Positions 15,798 through 25,383 of a stretch of DNA of 49,142 nucleotides are shown here, in pieces (the first letter of the stretch is position 1; each line of letters begins with the position of its first letter). Origin of the DNA: Ga0074139 sp964515195. GTDB taxonomy: Bacteria > Bdellovibrionota > Bdellovibrionia > Bdellovibrionales > Bdellovibrionaceae. The stretch is taken from the NCBI GenBank assembly GCA_964515195.1, contig CAZETK010000021.1, forward strand, positions 1 through 49,142, written 5' to 3'. A program made the translations under genes and the position numbers. A model generated the notes under the pieces. That model saw only the letters and a list, made by a program, of their open reading frames with translations. It did not search any database and had not been told where the DNA came from.

Positions 15798-16997
15798 ATG
15801 AGATTGTCGGCGCGAGCATCACGATTAAAAGCTTCCCCCACTCTTAAGTTGGCGGCCCGAGCGAAAGAACTTACAGTGGCCGGGCACGATGTGATCTCCC
15901 TCACTGTTGGAGAGCCTGATTGGCCTACCTACCCAGCCGCAGCCCAAGCCGGCCATGAAGCCATTGATAAGAATATGACTAAGTACACGCCCGCCAACGG
16001 AACGCCTGAGCTACGAAAAGTCATTGCCGAGCAAGCTAAGACCGATTTGGGAATCCAGTATTCTGCTTCTGAAGTCGTGGTAGGCCCGGGCGCCAAGTTC
16101 GTTATTTTTTCGGCTTTACAGGTTTTGTGTGGAGATCAGGATGAGGTGATCCTTCAAGCTCCGTATTGGGTGAGTTACCCCACGATGATTGAGCTTTCCG
16201 GGGCGAAACCAGTTATTGTCTCGGCATCGGCTTCTAACAATTTTAAATTGACGGCAGCAGAATTTGAAAAGGCCATTACTCCTAAGACTAAAGCTTTTCT
16301 TTTCTGCTCACCCAGTAATCCGACAGGATTGCATTATACGAAACAAGAATTACAAGAATTTGTTCAAGTCTTAAAAAGACACCCTCAAATCGTCGTGCTG
16401 TCGGATGATATTTACAATCGTCTATTGTTGGACGGAGAGCGTGTGGCGCCCCATCTTTTGCATTTAGCTCCTGAGCTTAAAGATCGAGTCATATCCTTTA
16501 ATGGGGGATCAAAAGCCTACTCGATGACAGGGTGGCGAATTGGCTGGGCCACAGGTCCTCAGGATATCATCCAAGCCATGGGTGATTATCAAAGCCAGGC
16601 TACCGGGGCTCCCAGCAGTATTTCCCAGTATGCCCTAATGAAGGCCATTCAGAGTTGTGAATTCGATATTCAAAACACCATTCAGCTTTTACAAAAGCGA
16701 AAGGCCGTGGCCATGAAGGAATTAAATAAAATTCCGCAAGTGAAGGCTTATGAGCCAACCGGAGCCTTTTACATTTGGCTGGATGTCAGTTCCTATCTCG
16801 GAAAAAAGTATGAAAACCAAGTGATTGAAGATGATCGGCAAATTTCCCAGATTCTTCTTGAAAACTACTATGTGGGAACTGTGCCGGGAGTTGAAGCCGG
16901 AGTGAACGGATTCCTTCGATTGAGCTTTGCGGTTAAAGAGACCCGTCTTGAGGAAGCCTGTAACCGCATGGCCCAGTTTTTTTCGAAATGTCAGTGA
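15798..16997 (+). CDS. aspC: Class I aspartate/aromatic aminotransferase (PLP)
   Basis: The 399-residue fold-type I aminotransferase moves amino groups between aspartate (or a related amino acid) and 2-oxoglutarate. It has SLTVGEPDW near the N-terminus, the SNPTG motif, DDIYN and the PLP-lysine site GSKAYSMTGWRIGW. ATG 15798 follows AAAGG; TTG 15789 is the in-frame alternative overlapping coaD. It ends by overlapping the tail of convergent recQ by 7 bp, with no terminator between. The exact substrate is not determined by sequence, so the symbol is tentative. Confidence 0.85.
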   Translation: MRLSARASRLKASPTLKLAARAKELTVAGHDVISLTVGEPDWPTYPAAAQAGHEAIDKNMTKYTPANGTPELRKVIAEQAKTDLGIQYSASEVVVGPGAKFVIFSALQVLCGDQDEVILQAPYWVSYPTMIELSGAKPVIVSASASNNFKLTAAEFEKAITPKTKAFLFCSPSNPTGLHYTKQELQEFVQVLKRHPQIVVLSDDIYNRLLLDGERVAPHLLHLAPELKDRVISFNGGSKAYSMTGWRIGWATGPQDIIQAMGDYQSQATGAPSSISQYALMKAIQSCEFDIQNTIQLLQKRKAVAMKELNKIPQVKAYEPTGAFYIWLDVSSYLGKKYENQVIEDDRQISQILLENYYVGTVPGVEAGVNGFLRLSFAVKETRLEEACNRMAQFFSKCQ

Positions 16998-18553
16998 GAG
17001 AGTTCTGCTAGAATATCCCAACCAAATTTTTCAAGTTTGCTGGGGCCAATTCCGGCAATATTTTTTAACTCGTCCAGGCTTTGAGGGTTTTCCGCGGCTA
17101 AAGATTTTAAAGTGCGATCACTTAAAATCACAAAAGCAGGTACATCTAGTTCGATGGCTTTTTGCTTTCTCCAGCTTCGCAGATTCTGGAACCGGAATTC
17201 TTGGATTTCATCTAAATGTAAATCTTGCGGCTGGGGCTTAGCACGACGTTTGGGCTTTGCCAGGGATTTCAACGAAAATGGATTGTCGACGACCGGTTTT
17301 TCAAGGAGCTCGGGTTTCGGAATCCGACGTGTCGAATGAGGATCGCACACATCACAATGGCCACACTGGCGCAGTCTTTGTGAATCCTTATAATAAGTAA
17401 GGATTTCACCGTGGCGACATTCACTGCTTTCGGCATAGTTTACTAGGGCCTCGAGGTTGCGCCACCGATTATTTTTGATGGGGCTGGGGGCATTGGAGCT
17501 CATGATAAAATAGTTTTGCAACCCCTTATCGGCTTTAGAGTACAGAAGAAGACATGTGGACTTCTCGCGATCACGCCCTGCGCGCCCCATTTCTTGGTAA
17601 AGGGAATCAATGTTGGCAGGTAAGTGAAAATGCACCACTAGTCGTACATCGGGATGATCGATACCCATTCCAAATGCATTGGTGGCTACCAAGGTCTGAA
17701 TCTGGCCTTGGGCATAAAGTGACTCAACACGGTGACGCTCATTCGTGTCTAAACCAGCGTGATAAAAACCCACGCCTTCGAAGTCTCGGGATAATATGCG
17801 AAAAAGTTCTTCCGTTTGTTTTCTTGTGCCGCAATAGATGATTTTTCTTCCATGAGGAACGTGACGAAGCGCCGATTTTAAAAAAAGTAATTTGCTTTCA
17901 TCATCTGCACACGATTCAACCTGATAATACAAATTGCTTCTGTAAAATCCATGCACCATCCGTTGAGCTTTTTGAAGGGAAAGTTGACGTGCAATATCGT
18001 CCAAGACAAGTGGAGTGGCTGAGGCTGTTAAAGCCAGGACGGGGACATCCGGCCTTAATTTCTTAAGAATTTCCAGCATGGCGTACTCTTCCCGAAAATC
18101 ATGTCCCCACTGTGATACGCAGTGGGCCTCATCGACGGCAAACAGAGCTATTTCGCGATTTAATATCCATTTTTGAAAACCACTCTTTTGCACTCTCTCG
18201 GGAGAGAGGTAAAGTAAAAAGCTTCCTCCTTGGCCAATGCTCTGGAATACAGAAAGCTTCTCGGCATCGCTTTGGCCTGAATGCAAACAACCCGCTGGAA
18301 TTCCCATTCGGTGCAAGGATCTTACCTGGTCACGCATGAGGGCGATCAGAGGCGAAATAACAATAACCAGTTTATTTTTATAAACAGCCGGAAACTGAAA
18401 ACAAAGAGACTTTCCACTCCCTGTCGGAAGAACGGCCATCACATCCTGGCCCTGCAGAACGGCTGAGATGATTTCCTGCTGACCTTGTCGAAACTCGGAG
18501 AGTCCGAATTGATCTTTCAAAAGTTCTTGATAGCGTTTGTTATCTGTCACCAT
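16991..18553 (-). CDS. recQ: RecQ-family DNA helicase lacking the winged-helix domain
   Basis: A 3'-5' DNA helicase for recombination repair, about 520 residues. Helicase motifs are present: QGQQEII, Walker A PTGSGKS, DEAHCVSQWGHDFR, AFGMGIDHPDV and QEMGRAGRD. The zinc-binding part is ECRHGEILTYY followed by CGHCDVC. After it only about 45 residues of basic, Pro-rich linker precede the C-terminal HRDC domain (LRSWRKQKAIELDVPAFVI). The RQC winged helix of E. coli RecQ is therefore missing. The start is uncertain: I favour ATG 18553 by homology; ATG 18580 and GTG 18655 are in frame. Confidence 0.9.
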   Translation of the reverse strand: MVTDNKRYQELLKDQFGLSEFRQGQQEIISAVLQGQDVMAVLPTGSGKSLCFQFPAVYKNKLVIVISPLIALMRDQVRSLHRMGIPAGCLHSGQSDAEKLSVFQSIGQGGSFLLYLSPERVQKSGFQKWILNREIALFAVDEAHCVSQWGHDFREEYAMLEILKKLRPDVPVLALTASATPLVLDDIARQLSLQKAQRMVHGFYRSNLYYQVESCADDESKLLFLKSALRHVPHGRKIIYCGTRKQTEELFRILSRDFEGVGFYHAGLDTNERHRVESLYAQGQIQTLVATNAFGMGIDHPDVRLVVHFHLPANIDSLYQEMGRAGRDREKSTCLLLYSKADKGLQNYFIMSSNAPSPIKNNRWRNLEALVNYAESSECRHGEILTYYKDSQRLRQCGHCDVCDPHSTRRIPKPELLEKPVVDNPFSLKSLAKPKRRAKPQPQDLHLDEIQEFRFQNLRSWRKQKAIELDVPAFVILSDRTLKSLAAENPQSLDELKNIAGIGPSKLEKFGWDILAELSH

Positions 18554-18759
18554 GAAGTCTTTCAGCAATCGAACGAGCATGGAAATGGGTCTTAAATGAA
18601 AAAGCTGATCATTATTGTAGACCGACGTTCGGACTGCTCTGCATTTTATGTCCACCGATCATGAAAGGAGCAAAAGAAGAAGTCAATGAACTTCCCCGCA
18701 AAAACTCGAACACTCATCATGTTTGGTATTCGGGGGATTCTTTATATTGGGATTCGTTT

Positions 18760-19857
18760 TTATTTCACTGCGCACTTGTATTTAAGGCTTAAATTGCGGC
18801 CAGCTGGTACGTTTGGCGTGAACACCAGGCTAGAGCCTTTGACTTCGGTTTTAAGGCCTGAGACAGCGGGAGTGACGCTGACTTGCACCGGGCCTACAGG
18901 GTTGCACTCCAGAGGAATTGAAGCGATGGAGTCTTGAATGTTGTCTGCGAAAATATTGAGGTTCGTCGAGTAATCATTGGCACAAATACTTCCCACGCCG
19001 CCTCCGGTAAGACTTGAAAGCTCAGCATACTTGTGGCCGTAGTGACTTTTAGCTCCACCGGCATCTTGGGCTTGTAGGCAAGTCGAGTCGCCGGGTTTTA
19101 CGATGATCGAATTGAAAGTAAAGCGTTTATTATTGCCGAAAATATCACGAACTTGGTTAATAAGGGCGCTAGGAAGATCATCATTTTCAAGAGGACGGTG
19201 TTCGCCTGAGTAATACTCTTGGGATTTGTCGCCTCCGACGCTTCTGACATCTTCATCCGAGATGAGAATCATAGCTAAGGCGGCATCCGTCCGGTAACAC
19301 TTGGAATTATTCGAATAACGTACATCTCCGTTATAGAGATGCCAGTAAGCAGCTTTAATTCCGCGCTCATCATCGGTACCGGCCCAGCCAGCTCCAATAT
19401 TGTTAATGGTATTAGTAAAGATTGTGGAAAGGTTGTTATTCGATTTTAAAATCCAACCAGCGGTGCCAGTGGGGGGAGTGTAGCTGTTCCACATGATCGA
19501 GGGACCCCAAACCTGGCGATTATTGATGTTCAGGGATCGCGTGACCGTGATGCACATTTGCCAATCAATGCTCCAGTTTTGGAGGGTATTGAGAAAACCT
19601 GCCATGCGGCTAGCAAGTTTCTGATTTTCCGGAAGCATGGAATTGGAATCATCAATCACAAGCAAAATATCCAGCTTATTATTGGGAGTTTTAATAGCTC
19701 CATTGTAGGTGACATCACGAGTGCTTTGAGGTGTCGGAGTCGATGGCGCTGGTGTTTGTGGCGCGGGTTCGGCAGTTGAGCTTGCAAATTTGGTTTTATT
19801 ACAGCCCGACAAAGTGAGCGATAACGCCACTAAAAAAATACCAATAGACACCGGCAT
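18760..19857 (-). CDS. Lipoprotein with von Willebrand factor A-like domain
   Basis: A 365-residue lipoprotein: the signal peptide ends in the lipobox LSGC (C19), followed by a Thr/Pro-rich linker. A VWA-like domain begins at about residue 60 with LLVIDDSNSM, a complete DxSxS metal-site motif. Two cysteines near the end (KYKCAVK and ECNPV) may pair. Such domains bind protein ligands through a divalent cation at the cell surface or in the periplasm. The start has a matching upstream AAGGAG on the minus strand. It precedes recQ on the same strand, but the two need not be cotranscribed. Confidence 0.8.
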   Translation of the reverse strand: MPVSIGIFLVALSLTLSGCNKTKFASSTAEPAPQTPAPSTPTPQSTRDVTYNGAIKTPNNKLDILLVIDDSNSMLPENQKLASRMAGFLNTLQNWSIDWQMCITVTRSLNINNRQVWGPSIMWNSYTPPTGTAGWILKSNNNLSTIFTNTINNIGAGWAGTDDERGIKAAYWHLYNGDVRYSNNSKCYRTDAALAMILISDEDVRSVGGDKSQEYYSGEHRPLENDDLPSALINQVRDIFGNNKRFTFNSIIVKPGDSTCLQAQDAGGAKSHYGHKYAELSSLTGGGVGSICANDYSTNLNIFADNIQDSIASIPLECNPVGPVQVSVTPAVSGLKTEVKGSSLVFTPNVPAGRNLSLKYKCAVK

Positions 19858-20031
19858 GTAAAACTCCTTAATTTCTAAATTTTAGCATAGGTCGAAATGA
19901 GGTCCTATAAGGCAGGCAAAAGACTCGGTCTTAAGACTAGCCTGACCCTGAAAACTTAGCAAAAACAGACAACCAGCCTTGTGAGAGCAGCGGCGAGTTT
20001 CTAAACTATTATTATATAAGGAAAAGCGTCT

Positions 20032-20847
20032 ATGAATTTCTGGATAATGGTACAGCTGATCTTAAACTTGATTTTTTTGGCGGGAATCATCTTTTTATTG
20101 ATCAATCGAAAGCAGACTTATCGCGAAGATCAGAAATTCAGTAAAGGGTTACAACTGCTGCAAACTAAGATTTCGGTCTTGGAAGATTTGTCCGATCAAA
20201 CCGATGACCAGGTTCGTTCGCTGACAAAACTATTAGAGGATAAATACCGCGAAATCCAAGGACTTTTGGTAGAAGCTGATCAACAAATCCAGAAAATGGA
20301 AGAGATCGCGCAGAATACAATGAATCGATTGCACTCGGTAGAGGGAATGCCGCAATCCACTGAGCAAGGTTCCATGAATAAATATGTGAAAGCAGCCCAA
20401 ATGGCGCACTCGGGTGCCAGCATGGATGAAATTCTTCAGTCAGTGGATTTGACCCGAGGAGAGGTTGAGCTTGTGATGGCTATGAACAAGGATAACCTCG
20501 TCTTCAATCAACATCAATTACCATTGTGGGTGAACCCTGATATGGCTGCGGCTCCACAGGAATCCACAATAGGCGCTGAGTTTCTAAAAGCCTTAAAGGG
20601 GAAGCCAAGTTTTATTGAAAACAGTGCCACCCACCCAGCCAGGGGAGAATCCCCGTCAAACACTCACCAAGTGGCGGCCCAGCAGCTTGCTAAAACTCAA
20701 GGGGATAATCTTGCGAACACTCGCGGTGCTGTTAAAAATCAGGCACCACAGGCTAAGGGGAATTCCAATTCAGAAATATCCACAATTTACCAGAATGGCA
20801 AAGCTCTTAATATAAAGCCCTTTGAATTTAAAAGAATTCAAGTTTAG
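20032..20847 (+). CDS. DUF2802-like membrane-anchored coiled-coil protein
   Basis: The 271-residue protein has one N-terminal membrane segment (about 5-25) and a coiled coil (about 40-105). A short helical motif follows (AHSGASMDEILQSVDLTRGEVELV), matching the DUF2802 pattern of an HTH-like 'G-x-S-x-x-E-I-x-x-x-L-x-L-x-x-G-E-V-E-L'. The C-terminal 100 residues are polar and Gln/Asn-rich, probably disordered. DUF2802 genes often lie in flagellar operons of other proteobacteria; here it is about 12 kb away. ATG 20032 follows AAGGAAA. The function is unknown. Confidence 0.6.
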   Translation: MNFWIMVQLILNLIFLAGIIFLLINRKQTYREDQKFSKGLQLLQTKISVLEDLSDQTDDQVRSLTKLLEDKYREIQGLLVEADQQIQKMEEIAQNTMNRLHSVEGMPQSTEQGSMNKYVKAAQMAHSGASMDEILQSVDLTRGEVELVMAMNKDNLVFNQHQLPLWVNPDMAAAPQESTIGAEFLKALKGKPSFIENSATHPARGESPSNTHQVAAQQLAKTQGDNLANTRGAVKNQAPQAKGNSNSEISTIYQNGKALNIKPFEFKRIQV

Positions 20848-20858
20848 ATAGTTTCAGT

Positions 20859-21395
20859 ATGTCGAGATCCGGGCGCGGTGATTTTTTACGACAGCTGCCC
20901 CGAAAAAGTGGAGCAGCCGGGGTTCTTATCCTAAAAGATAAAAGTCTTTTGGCCTTTGTACCTTCCTATCGCAGTTCTTATCTTATTCCTGGAGGCGCAA
21001 TTGAAGCGAATGAATCTCCGTATGAAGCCCTGATGCGTGAATGCCAAGAAAAAATGGGAACTCAGATTCAAGTCGAATCATTTCTGTGTGTGGATTACAA
21101 GCGTGGAACTCCGGAAGTGGGAGACGCCATCAACTTTCTTTTTTATGGGCGTCTGCACGGAGATCCTGAGATTAAAACTCAGGGAATCGAAATCAAGAAA
21201 GTTGTATACGTTCCACTTGAAGAAATTCGATTTTACTTTGAAGAGAATGTCCAGTTTCGGATTTTAGCCGGACTTAAAGCGCTAGTAAATCAATGCGCTT
21301 ATTACTGCGAGGATGGGAAGATCAGGTTTCCAATCAGTCTGCGGACTTCAATTCAAGGGGATCTTAGCGACTACTTTCCTTCACAAAAATCGTAA
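20859..21395 (+). CDS. Nudix-domain protein with an altered Nudix box
   Basis: The 178-residue protein has a Nudix fold and a recognisable box, G-G-A-I-E-A-N-E-S-P-Y-E-A-L-M-R-E-C-Q-E-K-M-G. The usual REUxEExGU reads RECQEKMG, so one of the three metal-binding glutamates is lysine. Activity may be reduced or the protein may act in binding. It starts 11 bp after the DUF2802-like gene and overlaps the convergent gene at 21364-21903 by 32 bp. The ribosome binding site is weak. The substrate is unknown. Confidence 0.75.
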   Translation: MSRSGRGDFLRQLPRKSGAAGVLILKDKSLLAFVPSYRSSYLIPGGAIEANESPYEALMRECQEKMGTQIQVESFLCVDYKRGTPEVGDAINFLFYGRLHGDPEIKTQGIEIKKVVYVPLEEIRFYFEENVQFRILAGLKALVNQCAYYCEDGKIRFPISLRTSIQGDLSDYFPSQKS

Positions 21396-21903
21396 AGAAA
21401 TATTTTACCAGGTAATTGGAGTTAACCGGAATGTTTTGATGGACCCAATGAATCTCTCCAAAGGCGCCATAACGGGCTTCAATCAGACACTCATCCCCGA
21501 TCAGTTTTTCCTTAAAACTTTCGGGGCTAGCTGAAGTAGGGACATAGGTCGTCGGTACAAAATTCATGCGGATTGAAATAACGCCTGGTTCTCGGAGGTT
21601 AACCACAAGTTTATAACCATGTCGGAAAAGCATGAAGTCAGAATGGGTTTTGGCGATCCCGTAAACCTTCACTAAACCCGGGACGTCCCCCTTTAACTCA
21701 TTAAAGGCGACCGCTACGTCTTGGAATTCATTCTTCAGGTTGATCAAATAACGAACGGATTCTTGTAGAAGGATTTCCTCCTGAGTTAGCTCCTCAGGGG
21801 ATTCGACCATGCCCTCATTTTCGATAAGGCTTTCTGAATGAACAAGTTCTTGGATCCACTGGATCTTTTCCATGATTTTAGTCTTGAAAGCATCTGATGC
21901 CAA
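21364..21903 (-). CDS. Hypothetical protein
   Basis: The 179-residue protein has no signal peptide or membrane segment. The N-terminal 75 residues are acidic and helical; the rest looks alpha/beta (HGYKLVVNLREPGVISIRMNFVP, YLVKYFFTIFV). It is not recognised. It lies downstream of and 26 bp from the 940-residue protein gene on the same strand, so the two may be cotranscribed, and it overlaps the Nudix gene tail to tail. Confidence 0.65.
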   Translation of the reverse strand: MASDAFKTKIMEKIQWIQELVHSESLIENEGMVESPEELTQEEILLQESVRYLINLKNEFQDVAVAFNELKGDVPGLVKVYGIAKTHSDFMLFRHGYKLVVNLREPGVISIRMNFVPTTYVPTSASPESFKEKLIGDECLIEARYGAFGEIHWVHQNIPVNSNYLVKYFFTIFVKESSR

Positions 21904-21929
21904 GTCAAGCGCAAACTCCCATTAACGCT

Positions 21930-24752
21930 TTAAAAACCGAAACCGCCTCGGACTTGAATTAAAACGTTGGGCTGTTCTCGATATTCGGGCTGAAAAGGAA
22001 AATGCACACCGGCTACAAATTGAATGGGAAATAGGTACCCCACGGTTGTGTCGGCCCGAAGCTCAATGCCGCCGCTAGAAAAAATATCTTTCTGTTGGGC
22101 CCGTACCAAGGTTTCTAAAGACTCCTTATAGGCAAATCCGTCCACCGCAATGGCATCAACAGTGGCCGCCCCATGAACTCTGCGAACGTAGAAGGGGAAA
22201 ACCCCATTGCCCTTTGTTTGCGCCACAATCGGAAAACGAAACTCCAAGTTAGCATTTGTGATGTTACGGCCAATAAACTGACCTTCAAAAAAGCCTCGAA
22301 TTAAGTAATTGGAAGTCAGAGGAGAGCTGTAAACAGTGGAGGAATCCCCTAGAATACTAGGGATTCGCTGATCTGTCACTAGAGCCCGCGCCTCCAAAGA
22401 AATGGCATGGCGTTGCGGAAGCCAACGGCTCCAGTAGAGGCTCCCCTTTACGCGATATTGATTATAGGCCTCTAGATCGGAGGATTTTAAAAAGTGAGTC
22501 CAGTTTGTGGCGGCCTCCCAGCCCTCTTCGGGTGAAATCATAAACAATGTTTGCCGAACGTTCGAGTAGGCCAAGCCCAATTGGGGGCCGTGTCTCTCAT
22601 AGATGATGAAATCGTCTTCATATTTGGTGTAAAGATACGAGACGGTGGTGCTCCAGTTTTCAGTAAAGCGCGAAGTGTCTGGCATTAGCGATATCGCGTG
22701 AGACTGGTTGTAATAGAGATTCTCGGATCCCACAAAGGCTCGCGCTAAGCGCAAAGATTGCAAGAACCAAGGCCATTTCCAAGTGCGATTAGTGTAAGAC
22801 CCCATGTAAGAAGCCTCTTCGACTCCCGTATCGTAAGTCAGGTTTAGAAGATAGCCGTGTTGAAGTGTCGGATCTTGGCCGCTCGTGCTGAGAGACATTA
22901 AAATCCCATCCTCGGCGGACGAGCCCGAAATGAAAGGGATCCAATATTGCGGCCAAAGGCGAAATGACCGATCCGCATCTTTGATCTCTGTTGACTCTAA
23001 AGTCGGTGGCGTAAGACTTGTGACTTTCGTTAACATAGGTTTGGCGGTAGGCACCTGTTGACGAGGCGGCGTTTGTCCAAACTCCGGGAAGTGATAGAGA
23101 CGTGTGCCCCCGGCAGTCATCAGAACGGCAAACATTTCTTGTCCGTTGGGGTGAACTGCGTAATCCAGTATGTTTGTTTTAATATGTGTGAGCGGACCTG
23201 GGGCTGCGTGACGGTAAAGATTAAAAACTCTGTTCTTATCCGTCAGGTAATAAAGTTCTTTGTTGTGAACTGCCGGACGCCGCATTTTACTAGCGTCCTG
23301 ACTAAAAAGTTCAAGTGCATTCGTGTTGATATCGTAAACATACAGGTGTTCAAATCCCCCGGATGTTCTGGAAAGAAGAATCTTTTCCGAATCCAAAAAG
23401 AGTGGAGAGGCCAGCCGCTCATCAAAATCAGAGCTCAATAGTGTCGTGACCGCTTCACTTTGAAGGTCAAGAAGGCGAAGATGGGTTTTCCCCCCTTCGA
23501 GACCAATAAAAACAATTTTTGATTCATCGTCACTGACTCGACCCTCGCGACCTCTCAAGGCTCGAGTCAGTCGTTTTGATTTTTTTGTGCTGAGGTCATA
23601 AACATAAAAATCAGAATAGGACTCCGCCTGGGAAGCGGGCTTAATGACATTATATAGAATTTTATTTGATTGGGGGAAAAAGCGTGCCTCTCGTATCGAT
23701 CCTCGGGCTACCTCATCCACGGGGCCGATTCGGCCGCCACCTAGAAGTGAGCTTAGTTTGAGTCGACCTTCGGGGCGCTCATCTTGTCCCACCCAGGCTA
23801 TGTACTGAGAATCCGAGCTAATGGTCGGAGATCGAACGACTAGATCTCCGGTGGAAATCTGGACAATGTTATCGAATGGTTCTTGGCTGAGTTCTTCTAT
23901 CTGATGTGAAGCTCGAGATTCCCAGTCTTGTAGGCTTTCAGAGTAGATCTCTTCGTAAGTTTGTCCGGTAAGAGGCTTGGTCGCGCCTTCAAACATAAAA
24001 GGGACGCGAGAGCCATGTCTTTCAACCAATTCTTTCAGGGTGTCTTCGCCCTGCTTTTCAAGAAGTGAACTCATAACAAGGGAACCGAATACGTAGGGGC
24101 GAGCGCCCCAAGGCCATTCGGGAAGAGCTTCATTGGCCTGTGCAATTGTAAAATCCTGGAAATTTTTTTCGCCGTACCAGGCGCGCAACATGGATTCTTG
24201 GTAAATAGAGCGAAGGCGTCCACCCTCGCTGATAGCCGTTTCCGCCCAAACTGAAAGTCCTTCTTTCCACCAAGTGGGCAGGAGTAGATTCGGAGCTACG
24301 ATATTTCCAAATATGGTGCGAAGTGATTTCATCACTCCATGGGCAGGTTCAAAAGATAGTACGTGCGCTAGCTCATGAACAGCTAACTCTAACGACCAGG
24401 CATCGTATTCCGAGATAGATTCGTTCAAATCTGGAAGAACTGGGTAAAGCATGATGTAGGGATAAGGTACCCGAGTGGCAAAACCGTTTGAAATATCCGT
24501 ACTATCATTTAAAACAACGACTATTCTTTCAGAAGGCATCGTACGAAAAAGACCCTGGAGAAAAATCCAGGCCTTTTCGAATTGAACAGCGTAGTGTTTC
24601 GCCAGATCTTGCTGCTCGGCATAATAAACGATTTCAAAGTGACTTGTATGAATTGTGCCGAGGTTTTTATTCGGAGGGATAGGGGTCGCAAAGGAGATAT
24701 GGAAGATCGCAGTTAGCAGCAAAAGGCTAAAATTTCGGAAGAATTTCAACAT
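21930..24752 (-). CDS. Outer-membrane gluzincin metallopeptidase with beta-propeller and barrel
   Basis: A 940-residue exported protein with a signal peptide (cleavage near residue 22). Residues 35-180 form a gluzincin-type peptidase domain: HELAH at 126-130, then WWKEGLSVWAE with E164 as probable third zinc ligand. From about 285 to 560 come TolB/WD40-like propeller blades (SPTISSDSQYIAWVG, VSDDESKIVFIGL). The last 300 residues are aromatic amphipathic strands ending in phenylalanine (GGFGF), as in outer-membrane barrels of the surface-antigen type. The peptidase would sit on or under the outer membrane. The ribosome binding site is weak. Confidence 0.8.
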   Translation of the reverse strand: MLKFFRNFSLLLLTAIFHISFATPIPPNKNLGTIHTSHFEIVYYAEQQDLAKHYAVQFEKAWIFLQGLFRTMPSERIVVVLNDSTDISNGFATRVPYPYIMLYPVLPDLNESISEYDAWSLELAVHELAHVLSFEPAHGVMKSLRTIFGNIVAPNLLLPTWWKEGLSVWAETAISEGGRLRSIYQESMLRAWYGEKNFQDFTIAQANEALPEWPWGARPYVFGSLVMSSLLEKQGEDTLKELVERHGSRVPFMFEGATKPLTGQTYEEIYSESLQDWESRASHQIEELSQEPFDNIVQISTGDLVVRSPTISSDSQYIAWVGQDERPEGRLKLSSLLGGGRIGPVDEVARGSIREARFFPQSNKILYNVIKPASQAESYSDFYVYDLSTKKSKRLTRALRGREGRVSDDESKIVFIGLEGGKTHLRLLDLQSEAVTTLLSSDFDERLASPLFLDSEKILLSRTSGGFEHLYVYDINTNALELFSQDASKMRRPAVHNKELYYLTDKNRVFNLYRHAAPGPLTHIKTNILDYAVHPNGQEMFAVLMTAGGTRLYHFPEFGQTPPRQQVPTAKPMLTKVTSLTPPTLESTEIKDADRSFRLWPQYWIPFISGSSAEDGILMSLSTSGQDPTLQHGYLLNLTYDTGVEEASYMGSYTNRTWKWPWFLQSLRLARAFVGSENLYYNQSHAISLMPDTSRFTENWSTTVSYLYTKYEDDFIIYERHGPQLGLAYSNVRQTLFMISPEEGWEAATNWTHFLKSSDLEAYNQYRVKGSLYWSRWLPQRHAISLEARALVTDQRIPSILGDSSTVYSSPLTSNYLIRGFFEGQFIGRNITNANLEFRFPIVAQTKGNGVFPFYVRRVHGAATVDAIAVDGFAYKESLETLVRAQQKDIFSSGGIELRADTTVGYLFPIQFVAGVHFPFQPEYREQPNVLIQVRGGFGF

Positions 24753-24829
24753 ACCATTGCATGATGGACTGAAAGCGTGGCAACATCAATGGGGTTTCAT
24801 GTGAATTAGCACGACAAGGAGGCATCTTC

Positions 24830-25336
24830 ATGATTCGTAATCTTTTAATTATTGCGACAGCATCTCTCTTTATCTTCGGCTGTAAGGGTCGAGATAAAAC
24901 AACTTCTGATTCTGCAAATATGGGTGCGGGTGCTACGGCTGAAGATGGGGTTGATTCAACAGCCATGAACTTCGATCCGCAAGGTTCAGATAGCGGTAAT
25001 ATTGCGGGTTTATCCACAGTTTTCTTCGAATTCGACAGCTCTGGTCTTTCGGCTGAGGCTCGCGAAACCCTTCGTGGAAACGCAGAGTGGTTGAAAAAGA
25101 ATACCAATGTGAGAGTTCAGATCGAGGGTCATACAGACAGCCGAGGCAGTATTGAATACAATATCGCTCTGGGCGAACGTCGAGCCAATTCAGCCTTAAA
25201 CTATTTGAAGAGTTTAGGGATTCCAGAAAGCCGAATGTCTGTCATTTCTTACGGCAAAGAAAGACCTTTGGTGAACGAGGAATCTGAAAGTGCCTGGGCG
25301 AGAAATCGTCGCGCCAACTTCGTTCCAGTTCAGTAA
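24830..25336 (+). CDS. pal: Peptidoglycan-associated lipoprotein Pal (OmpA-like)
   Basis: Pal anchors the outer membrane to peptidoglycan within the Tol-Pal system. The 168-residue protein has the lipobox FIFGC (C18), a flexible linker, then an OmpA-C domain from about residue 62: FFEFDSSGLS, IEGHTDSRGSIEYN, LGERRA and NRRANF, including the Asp and Arg that bind diaminopimelate. ybgF two genes downstream supports the call. TolQRAB are not in the window. Confidence 0.92.
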   Translation: MIRNLLIIATASLFIFGCKGRDKTTSDSANMGAGATAEDGVDSTAMNFDPQGSDSGNIAGLSTVFFEFDSSGLSAEARETLRGNAEWLKKNTNVRVQIEGHTDSRGSIEYNIALGERRANSALNYLKSLGIPESRMSVISYGKERPLVNEESESAWARNRRANFVPVQ

Positions 25337-25383
25337 TCTGAAGATTGAAGATTCCATCACGGAATGAAGGGGAATCGGTACAC

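Noticed and set aside
19979..20012. Sigma-70-like elements (TTGTGA and TATTAT) before the DUF2802-like gene
   Set aside because: Spacing is about 22 bp, too long for a convincing promoter.
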